From Bacteroidales bacterium (GTDB taxonomy: Bacteria > Bacteroidota > Bacteroidia > Bacteroidales > UBA932): 12,153 nt of DNA. The notes under the pieces are model-generated. The model made no database searches. It was given only the letters and a program-made list of their open reading frames with translations, and had not been told where the DNA came from. Where the stretch lies: positions 1 to 12,153 of the forward strand of contig JAEDLE010000049.1 in the NCBI GenBank assembly GCA_016295455.1, written 5' to 3'. Shown in pieces: positions 6,973 to 12,153 of this stretch. Position 1 is the stretch's first letter; the number at the start of each line of letters is the position of its first letter. Position numbers and translations under genes: made by a program.

Positions 6973-7239
6973 ATGCGAACAAAAGATGGATTCACTCTCC
7001 GCAGGGTGCTGGGAGAGGCCGTGATACTGGCGGAAGGCTCCAAGCTGGTCAATTTCAACAAGATGATATCACTGAACGAGACAGCCGCGTTTCTGTGGGA
7101 AAGCATATGCGGCAAGGAGTTCGACGAGGATATGATGGTGGCGCTGCTGCTTGAAAAGTACGAAATCGACGAAGAGACTGCCCGCCGCGATGTGCAAGAT
7201 CTTCTTTCCAAGTGGGATAGCATAGGCTTGATAGGCTGA
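6973..7239 (+). CDS. PqqD-family RiPP recognition element protein
   Basis: An 88-residue stand-alone PqqD-like protein. It has the family's three N-terminal strands (GFTLRRVLGEAVILAEG), the hallmark LNETAAFLWE (residues 34-43), then a winged-helix-like part with the acidic DEDMMVALLLEKYEIDEETARRDV block and a terminal hydrophobic WDSIGLIG. PqqD-type RRE domains bind leader peptides and present them to modifying enzymes or proteases. Length and motif order are complete. No precursor peptide to bind is visible in the window. The gene sits 7 nt after the peptidase gene and 18 nt before the exporter gene, clearly in one operon. Confidence 0.9.
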   Translation: MRTKDGFTLRRVLGEAVILAEGSKLVNFNKMISLNETAAFLWESICGKEFDEDMMVALLLEKYEIDEETARRDVQDLLSKWDSIGLIG

Positions 7240-7257
7240 ATATCAATACTTTGACCT

Positions 7258-8892
7258 GTGGAGGGGATGAAAACCCGTTCTTGTCTCAGATGGCTCTGGC
7301 GATGTTCGCGCGGAGTCCGGACAGGCATATTCCTTTCATCCCTGGCGGGTGTGCTGCACGTCGCGGTGTCGATGGCCTTTATCTGGTTCAGCAAAAGCCT
7401 TGTGGACGCTGTGACCCGTGATCCGGACAGCAGCCTTGTGTTTGGAGTGGCGGGTATGGCTTTGTGCCTGCTCCTGCAGATACTCTTCAACGCCCTCGAG
7501 AGTCGGATTACCGCAAAGACTGACGTCCGGATCAAGAACAGGCTGCGCCAGACACTCTTCGATTCCCTCATGGAAAGCCGCTGGGACGGAAAGGAGGCCT
7601 TTCACAGCGGGGACACCCTCAACAGGATGATGGACGACGTCCGTATCATAGCCGAAGCCCTCTGCAAGGCTGTTCCATCGGTCATAGTTGCTGTGATTCA
7701 ATTTGTTGCGGCATTCTGCTTCCTGTTTTTGATGTCGCCTCTGCTGGCGTTGCTCATACCCGGGCTGATGCTGCTGATGTTCATTTTCAGCCGCAGATAC
7801 CTGTCGAAGATGCGTCAGATGAACGGGGATATACGCAAAACCGAGGGCTCAATGCACTCGATGATACAGGAAAACCTGCAACACCGGGTGCTCATCCATA
7901 CCCTCGAGCAGGAAGACCGGCAGAGCGGCAACCTTGCGCAGACTATGGACAATCTGTTTGCCCAGGTGCTTGACAAAACCGACTACTCCATCAAGGTCCG
8001 CTCGTTCATGCAGGCGGGATTCTCGATGGGTTATGCCTCCGCCTTCCTCTGGGGCGTATTCGGAATCAGGGCCGGCAGCGTAACTTTCGGCATGATGACA
8101 TCCTTCCTGCAGCTGGTAGGTCAGATACAGCGCCCGATGATGAATCTCTCCAGACAGTTCCCATACCTGGTCAACAGCCTGACCTCAGTCGAGCGGCTCG
8201 AGGAACTGCTCTCGCTGCCAAAAGAAGACAGCGGAGAGCCACAGAGGCTGCACGGGCCTGTCGGAGTCCGCATAGAGGACCTCACATATGCATATCCATC
8301 CTCATCCGAAGCAGTATTCAGCCACTACTCCCATGATTTTGCTCCCGGCTCGATGACTGCGCTGACCGGCGAGACCGGTGTGGGGAAAAGCACACTGATG
8401 CGCCTGATGCTGGGCCTGCTGTATCCGGATAAAGGCAGTATAACCCTTTATGACTCAGACGATTCATATCCTGCATCATCCCTCACGCGCTGCAATATAG
8501 TATTTGTGCCACAGGGCAATACCCTGATGAGCGGCAGCGTACGTGACAACCTGCTGCTCGGCGACCCGCAGGCCAGTGAGGCACAGATGCGCGAGGTGCT
8601 GCACCTGGCAGCCGCCGACTTCGTCCTTGAACTCCCGGAAGGTCTGGATACCATCTGCGGCGAAAGAGGAAGCGGCCTGAGCGAAGGCCAGGCCCAGAGA
8701 ATCGCCATAGCCCGCGCCCTCCTGCGCAAAGGCGGCCTTCTCCTGCTCGACGAGCCCACCGCCTCCCTCGACTCCGAAACCGAAACCACCCTCCTGGCCC
8801 GCCTTTCCACCTACGCCCACGGCCACACCCTCATCATCGTCACCCACCGCCCCGCCGCGCTGTCGCTTTGTAAAAACGTAGTCCACCTATGA
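7258..8892 (+). CDS. ABC transporter, fused permease and ATPase (type I exporter half-transporter)
   Basis: A 544-residue half-transporter of the MsbA/McjD-like exporter type, acting as a homodimer in the inner membrane. Six hydrophobic segments fall at roughly residues 20-45, 60-85, 138-157, 158-180, 250-270 and 272-290. The ATPase has Walker A GETGVGKST (371-379), Q-loop VPQGNTLMSG, signature LSEGQ (474-478; Glu in place of the second position Gly of LSGGQ), Walker B LLLLDE (494-499) and the H-loop H530. There is no N-terminal C39 peptidase domain, so any leader cleavage must come from another protein such as the S24/S26 peptidase. The start used is GTG 7258; ATG 7267, with GGAGGGG directly before it, is an alternative. 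The last residues (CKNVVHL, stop 8890-8892) lie within the right copy of the direct repeat, and the gene overlaps the convergent GH2 gene by 6 nt. Confidence 0.92.
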   Translation: MEGMKTRSCLRWLWRCSRGVRTGIFLSSLAGVLHVAVSMAFIWFSKSLVDAVTRDPDSSLVFGVAGMALCLLLQILFNALESRITAKTDVRIKNRLRQTLFDSLMESRWDGKEAFHSGDTLNRMMDDVRIIAEALCKAVPSVIVAVIQFVAAFCFLFLMSPLLALLIPGLMLLMFIFSRRYLSKMRQMNGDIRKTEGSMHSMIQENLQHRVLIHTLEQEDRQSGNLAQTMDNLFAQVLDKTDYSIKVRSFMQAGFSMGYASAFLWGVFGIRAGSVTFGMMTSFLQLVGQIQRPMMNLSRQFPYLVNSLTSVERLEELLSLPKEDSGEPQRLHGPVGVRIEDLTYAYPSSSEAVFSHYSHDFAPGSMTALTGETGVGKSTLMRLMLGLLYPDKGSITLYDSDDSYPASSLTRCNIVFVPQGNTLMSGSVRDNLLLGDPQASEAQMREVLHLAAADFVLELPEGLDTICGERGSGLSEGQAQRIAIARALLRKGGLLLLDEPTASLDSETETTLLARLSTYAHGHTLIIVTHRPAALSLCKNVVHL

Positions 8893-8900
8893 AATTCCAA
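8868..8900. repeat. 33-bp direct repeat, right copy
   Basis: Same orientation as 5545-5577, identical at 31 of 33 positions; mismatches are at 8890 and 8892, which alter the inverted repeat seen in the left copy. It encodes the last seven residues and stop of the ABC exporter on the plus strand, and the last three residues (Gly-Ile-Ser) and stop of the GH2 enzyme on the minus strand. Similarity ends abruptly just before 8868: TCGCT here against CAAAATG in the left copy. Confidence 0.85.
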
Positions 8901-11568
8901 GAGTGCAGCCTTTCAGGTATGGTGAACTTAGGGTTACGGAGCCGGGGGCAGTGACGCGGACGTATATGGTAAGCCGGCCGCGGTAGGCGCGCTGGGTGTC
9001 GTCGGTCCAGTCGCCCATATCACTGTTGTCACCGGATTCCATACCAAGCAGTTCGATACCGCCATCCACAAGGCATCTGATGGCATTGTCTGCAAGTTTG
9101 CAACGAAGGCCTTCAGCATCAGTGACTTCCACCTGGATTATCGCGACGCGGCCAGCCATTCCTGCATAACGACGAAGCCCTGAACATCCTTCGGTACCGC
9201 TCTCCGTACAACCGGCAAGACCGTCATTCCCGCAACACCCTGCAGCACCACTCTCCGTACAGCCCGCACTGCAATCTTTCCCGCAAAGACCTGCAGCACC
9301 GCTCTCCGTACAACCGGCAAGACCGTCTTTCCCGCGAAGACTGCAATCAAGCAACTCAGCCTTGATTGCTGCAGGAGCGGAAGTCGAAGTCAATGAATGA
9401 CTTGCGACAAGATTGCCATCGGAATCGAAAGCTTCTGCAAGCAGCACACCCCGCTCAAAAGGCACATCCCAGCCGATAATACCCGTCTCATCATCAAAAT
9501 CCTTCATCGCACCGACAGGCCTGCCATTGAGCGAAAGCCTCACCTTCGCTGCATTCGTGTAACACACCACACGCAACACATCCCCATCTTCGAAATCCCA
9601 GCTGTCCCACGCATCATACGAATCCTCAACTTCTTCATTATCTTTTGAATATGCTCCCAGCCAGCAGACCGGATCCTCTCTCCAGAGCGCCTGACGGAAA
9701 CGTCCCCTCGGCTTGATATTGTTGGCAATGTCCAGCAGGCCGCTGTAGAAACCCCTGGAAGGCCATTCCCTCGCCTCGCCGAGATAGTCCGCACCAGTCC
9801 ATATAAACTGGCCGAAGATGAACTCATTGTCCCTCACGGCCTTCCAGGCACTGTAGTCGGAACGGTTTTCGGATCCGTAGATAATCCTCTCCGGATAAGC
9901 CAGATGATCCTTGAGATAACGGCTTTCAGTATAATTGTAACCCACAACATCCACAGCCTCAGGATATCCAGTCTGATTAGACATCAGCACCCCGGCCAGC
10001 GCACCCGTCACAGGACGCGAATCATCAGCCGCCCTCACGGCAGCCGCAAGCCTGCGCGCAATCCCGCCTATACGCATGGCATCCGGCGCAGACGGCCTGT
10101 AACCGCCATAAACCGGCTGCGTGAAATCAGAACCGTCGCCATCCAGAATCGGATGCGAATACGGGTCATTCGGATAATCAACCTCATTTCCTATGCTCCA
10201 AAGGAATATGCTGGGGTGATTCCTGTCTCGCCTGACCATATCGGTAACGTCCCTTTCACACCATTCCTCAAAGAAATCCGCGGTGCCGTCCATGGATGGC
10301 CTGCCGACATTCCAACCCTCTACCCATTTCTTCTTGTTGAACTCCCATTCGTCAAAAGCCTCGTCCATCACGAGGAAACCCATACGGTCACAGAGATCGT
10401 AGAACATCGGCGACTGAGGATTATGGCTGGTTCTTATGGCATTGGCACCCAGCTCCTTAAGCTGCTGAAAACGCCTGATGAGAAACTCCTCCGGGACAGC
10501 CGCTCCAAGCACTCCCGCATCATGATGCAGACATACGCCCTTGATCTTCATCCATTTGCCATTCAATGCGAAGCCACGGTCAGCATCAAACTCCAGCGTC
10601 CTCAGACCCGCATTGACCACACTCTTGTCAATCAGCTCCTTACCACGGGATAGCGCGACTTCGAGCCTGTACATATAACAGCCATCCAGATCCCAGAGCC
10701 TTGCATTCCTCACTTTCAGCGGAATCTCAATCTTACGTTCAGCCTTCACCTTCCCGGACGCTACCACCTTGCCGCCGTCATCCACCAGTCTCGCCTCCAC
10801 GCTGCAACCCTTCTCCAGCGGACCGTCAATCTCCACATCCACCATCACGGAAGCCACGCCGTTCTTGACCGACAGCGTCCTGTAACCCACGCCCCACTGC
10901 GCGAAATGAAGCTCTGAAGCCCTTGTCAGCCAGACATTTCTGTATATGCCGGAGCCTGCATACCACCTTGAATCGGCTATGCGGCTGTGGTCAACCCTGA
11001 CAGCGATGACATTATCCCCATCCCGATTAAGATATGGGCTCAGGTCGTACATGAAGGAAGCATATCCGCTGGGCCTGCTGCCGAGCAGATGCCCGTTGAT
11101 CCAAACCGTGGAACGGTTGCTGATTCCTTCAAAATATATGAAATACCTGTCTGCAGCCACGCCGTGAACCTTTCCATCGGAACCGGCACCCGTACCGGCA
11201 CCCGCATCGGAATCGACACCGATATCCACACCGGCACCCACACCTCCATCCACACCAGCACTCGCACCACCACCCGTAGGTATCACGAAATGTTTGCGGT
11301 ACCAGCCTATGCCCGCAGGGAGAAAACCCGTGCACGAAGCATTGGCAGGCGAAAGCACACCCTTGACCGACCAGTCGTGAGGAAGCGATAGCTCCTCCCA
11401 GCGCGAATCATCAAACTCCGCCGCCTGCGCCCCCTCGACATCCCCCTGCACGAAGAGCCAGGAGTCATTGAAAAGGGAACTCTCACCAAAACCTGTCTGT
11501 GAATATGCCGACGAGCCCAGGCCCAGGGCAACTGCTGTCAGCAGGAAAAACTTTATTCGTGAAATCAT
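8887..11568 (-). CDS. Exported GH2 glycoside hydrolase (beta-galactosidase-like) with repeat insertions
   Basis: An 893-residue GH2 enzyme, probably cleaving terminal beta-galactosides (or beta-glucuronides/mannosides) from glycans in the periplasm. The start ATG at 11568 opens a clear signal peptide (MISRIKFFLLTAVALGLGSSAYS, cut near residue 23, no lipobox). The order is: sugar-binding jelly roll (about 28-215, with HDW and GIGWYRKHF), Ig-like domain (about 217-325), TIM barrel (about 338-640), DUF4982-like region (about 645-725), and a C-terminal Ig-like domain (about 800-893). The catalytic acid/base is E462 in WSIGNEVDYP; the likely nucleophile is E567 in YGSENRSDYSAW. Two insertions are unusual: a Gly/Asp/Val/Ala run at 99-132 and three Cys-rich 17-residue repeats at 741-791. 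Reading the frame upstream of 11568 gives no plausible N-terminus. The last codons lie in the right direct repeat. Exact sugar specificity is not decided. Confidence 0.93.
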   Translation of the reverse strand: MISRIKFFLLTAVALGLGSSAYSQTGFGESSLFNDSWLFVQGDVEGAQAAEFDDSRWEELSLPHDWSVKGVLSPANASCTGFLPAGIGWYRKHFVIPTGGGASAGVDGGVGAGVDIGVDSDAGAGTGAGSDGKVHGVAADRYFIYFEGISNRSTVWINGHLLGSRPSGYASFMYDLSPYLNRDGDNVIAVRVDHSRIADSRWYAGSGIYRNVWLTRASELHFAQWGVGYRTLSVKNGVASVMVDVEIDGPLEKGCSVEARLVDDGGKVVASGKVKAERKIEIPLKVRNARLWDLDGCYMYRLEVALSRGKELIDKSVVNAGLRTLEFDADRGFALNGKWMKIKGVCLHHDAGVLGAAVPEEFLIRRFQQLKELGANAIRTSHNPQSPMFYDLCDRMGFLVMDEAFDEWEFNKKKWVEGWNVGRPSMDGTADFFEEWCERDVTDMVRRDRNHPSIFLWSIGNEVDYPNDPYSHPILDGDGSDFTQPVYGGYRPSAPDAMRIGGIARRLAAAVRAADDSRPVTGALAGVLMSNQTGYPEAVDVVGYNYTESRYLKDHLAYPERIIYGSENRSDYSAWKAVRDNEFIFGQFIWTGADYLGEAREWPSRGFYSGLLDIANNIKPRGRFRQALWREDPVCWLGAYSKDNEEVEDSYDAWDSWDFEDGDVLRVVCYTNAAKVRLSLNGRPVGAMKDFDDETGIIGWDVPFERGVLLAEAFDSDGNLVASHSLTSTSAPAAIKAELLDCSLRGKDGLAGCTESGAAGLCGKDCSAGCTESGAAGCCGNDGLAGCTESGTEGCSGLRRYAGMAGRVAIIQVEVTDAEGLRCKLADNAIRCLVDGGIELLGMESGDNSDMGDWTDDTQRAYRGRLTIYVRVTAPGSVTLSSPYLKGCTLGIS
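9196..9348 (-). repeat. Three tandem 51-bp repeats within the GH2 gene
   Basis: Units 9196-9246, 9247-9297 and 9298-9348, each exactly 51 bp. Units 1 and 3 are identical over their first 30 nt. Each encodes a 17-residue version of GKDGLAGCTESGAAGLC with two or three cysteines. The array sits in the linker between the DUF4982-like region and the last Ig-like domain (residues 741-791). Length is a multiple of 3, so copy-number change keeps the frame. Confidence 0.9.
11173..11274 (-). repeat. Low-complexity Gly/Val/Asp/Ala tract within the GH2 gene
   Basis: The DNA is built from degenerate 6-nt steps (CACCGG/CACC-type on the plus strand) encoding residues 99-132, a run such as GVDGGVGAGVDIGVDSDAGA. 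It interrupts the jelly roll between HFVIPT and VAADRYFIYFEG, which are normally joined by a short turn, so it is an in-frame expansion in a surface loop. Confidence 0.8.
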
Positions 11569-11601
11569 ATACTGAAAATGGAAATTTTTAAGTAAACAGG
11601 G

Positions 11602-11629
11602 CAAATATAGGCATATTCCTGCCACCAAA
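11602..11629 (-). promoter_or_regulatory. Putative promoter of the GH2 gene
   Basis: On the minus strand TATATTTG (11609-11602) matches TAnnTTTG exactly. TTTG at 11629-11626 is the nearest -33 candidate, at 16 nt spacing (shorter than the 20 nt of the other promoters here). The start point would be near 11596, leaving a leader of about 28 nt before ATG 11568. Confidence 0.5.
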
Positions 11630-11716
11630 GCAGCAATTTCGCCACACATTGGCATTTTATACCCACCCCGAAGTGACAATTCACCACTTTGATTTCCTAT
11701 ACTCCGAGTTCTTGAG

Positions 11717-11724
11717 TAATTTTG
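11717..11724 (+). promoter_or_regulatory. Putative -7 element for the TPR/ferredoxin operon
   Basis: TAATTTTG matches TAnnTTTG and ends 1 nt before ATGATG (11726-11731). A TTTG lies at 11688-11691, 25 nt upstream, longer than usual spacing. If real, the transcript would begin at about the second ATG, i.e. be leaderless. This mirrors the arrangement at 5587. Confidence 0.35.
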
Positions 11725-11725
11725 A

Positions 11726-11935
11726 ATGATGGAAAGAGACGACACGACAATCAGCCCTGAAGAGAGGGCACTGCTCGAAGAGGGCAGGGAAGCGTACCGC
11801 AGACAGGACTGGCAGGGGGCGATCAATGCCTTCAGCCAAGCCCTCCGCCTCAATCCCGACAGCGAGGCTGAGCAATGGCTCCAGATGACCCGCGCCATAG
11901 TCGAATTCCATGACAAGGAGATATACAACCCCTAA
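11726..11935 (+). CDS. Small TPR-repeat protein preceding the 2-oxoacid oxidoreductase genes
   Basis: A 69-residue protein with one clear TPR unit: LLEEGREAYRRQDWQGAINA then FSQALRLNPDSEAEQW, followed by a helix ending FHDKEIYNP. Bacteroidota commonly carry a TPR mini-protein of about 70 residues with a similar ...YNP end directly before the ferredoxin (delta) subunit of a 2-oxoacid:ferredoxin oxidoreductase. Its function is not known to me; an assembly or docking role is a guess. The gap to the next gene is 21 nt. ATG 11729 is an alternative start. It is divergent from the GH2 gene. Confidence 0.8.
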   Translation: MMERDDTTISPEERALLEEGREAYRRQDWQGAINAFSQALRLNPDSEAEQWLQMTRAIVEFHDKEIYNP

Positions 11936-11943
11936 ACAAGTAT

Positions 11944-11948
11944 AGGAG
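11944..11948 (+). promoter_or_regulatory. Shine-Dalgarno sequence of the ferredoxin-subunit gene
   Basis: AGGAG 8 nt before ATG 11957 is a textbook ribosome binding site, one of the few in this window, and it fixes this start. Its presence fits an internal gene of a polycistronic message. Confidence 0.7.
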
Positions 11949-11956
11949 AAAACGAA

Positions 11957-12153
11957 ATGAAATATCAGGGAGCGATAACCATAGACACCGAAAGGTGCAA
12001 AGGTTGTGACCTCTGTACCCACGCCTGTCCGAAAGGACTGATCAGCCTCAGCCCGACAGTCAACATCAAGGGTTACCACTACGCCGTGCAGACAGACTGG
12101 CACGGATGCAACGGATGCAGCTGCTGCGGCATATCCTGCCCTGACGGCTGCAT
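11957..12153 (+). CDS. Two-[4Fe-4S] ferredoxin subunit of a 2-oxoacid:ferredoxin oxidoreductase (VorD/KorD-like), N-terminal part
   Basis: 65 codons are visible before the window ends. Cluster 1 is C14-x2-C17-x2-C20-x3-C24-P, and cluster 2 is C51-x2-C54-x2-C57-x3-C61-P, with an additional C56 inside. This spacing and length fit the delta subunit that passes electrons from the thiamine-diphosphate catalytic subunits to ferredoxin during oxidative decarboxylation of branched 2-oxoacids, 2-oxoglutarate or pyruvate. The preceding TPR gene supports this. The alpha and beta subunit genes should follow beyond 12153. Which 2-oxoacid is used cannot be said from this fragment. Confidence 0.85.
   Translation, partial: MKYQGAITIDTERCKGCDLCTHACPKGLISLSPTVNIKGYHYAVQTDWHGCNGCSCCGISCPDGC

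Noticed and set aside
11173..11274. RTX-type calcium-binding repeats in the GH2 insertion
   Set aside because: The Gly/Asp pattern does not keep the nine-residue GGxGxDxUx spacing; a slippage-derived low-complexity loop is more likely.
11569..11928. Upstream extension of the GH2 frame by 120 codons
   Set aside because: A perfect signal peptide begins at 11568 and the extension is antisense to the TPR gene and its promoter region.
1..12153. High frequency of GCATAT/CATATG hexamers
   Set aside because: They fall mostly in frame as Ala-Tyr or similar codon pairs and follow from a preference for GCA/TAT and ATA codons; no regular spacing was seen.
1..12153. CRISPR arrays, tRNA or rRNA genes
   Set aside because: No regularly spaced direct repeats with unique spacers, no cloverleaf-like TTC-A-A segments in the intergenic gaps, and no rRNA core sequences were recognised.

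Overview
This window (about 55-58% GC by eye) looks like chromosomal DNA from a gut- or rumen-type anaerobe of the Bacteroidota, probably Bacteroidales. Several genes are preceded by the Bacteroidota promoter signature (TTG, about 20 nt, TAnnTTTG) rather than a sigma-70 type -35/-10, and most starts lack a Shine-Dalgarno sequence. The gene content fits: a pyruvate formate-lyase pair, an exported GH2 glycosidase with a DUF4982-type C-terminal region, an Rpn/PD-(D/E)XK 'transposase-like' nuclease, and a small TPR protein in front of a 2-oxoacid:ferredoxin oxidoreductase ferredoxin subunit. The genus cannot be fixed from the sequence alone.

Layout. 1-150 (-): N-terminus of a small GARPGAGRPK-type putative DNA-binding protein, cut by the window edge. 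305-1162 (+): classical short-chain dehydrogenase. 1213-4224 (+): pflB-pflA operon for fermentative pyruvate cleavage to acetyl-CoA and formate. 4280-5194 (-): Rpn-type nuclease with its own terminator. 5195-5598: about 400 bp without an intact gene, holding an orphan 41-codon open frame, a strong hairpin and the first copy of a 33-bp direct repeat. 5599-8892 (+): a tightly packed four-gene cassette (HPr-kinase-like kinase, S24/S26-type serine peptidase, PqqD-like RRE protein, ABC exporter). 8887-11568 (-): an exported GH2 beta-galactosidase-like enzyme with two internal low-complexity or tandem-repeat expansions. 11726 to the end (+): TPR mini-protein plus the start of a two-cluster ferredoxin, the beginning of a 2-oxoacid:ferredoxin oxidoreductase operon.

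The most notable region is 5545-8900. The four-gene cassette has the accessory parts of a RiPP pathway (leader-recognition domain, peptidase, ATP-binding exporter, kinase), but no precursor peptide and no recognisable core maturase such as a lasso cyclase, radical SAM enzyme or ATP-grasp ligase. It is bracketed by a direct repeat of 31/33 identical bases. The downstream copy carries the stop codons of both the exporter and the convergent GH2 gene. This suggests a discrete, possibly mobile or excisable module dropped between an Rpn nuclease and a glycosidase. Mobility is an inference; no integrase is seen in the window.

The pfl operon and the 2-oxoacid:ferredoxin oxidoreductase genes both serve anaerobic 2-oxoacid/acyl-CoA metabolism. 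The GH2 enzyme would supply sugar from host or plant glycans. The cassette has no evident metabolic link to either.
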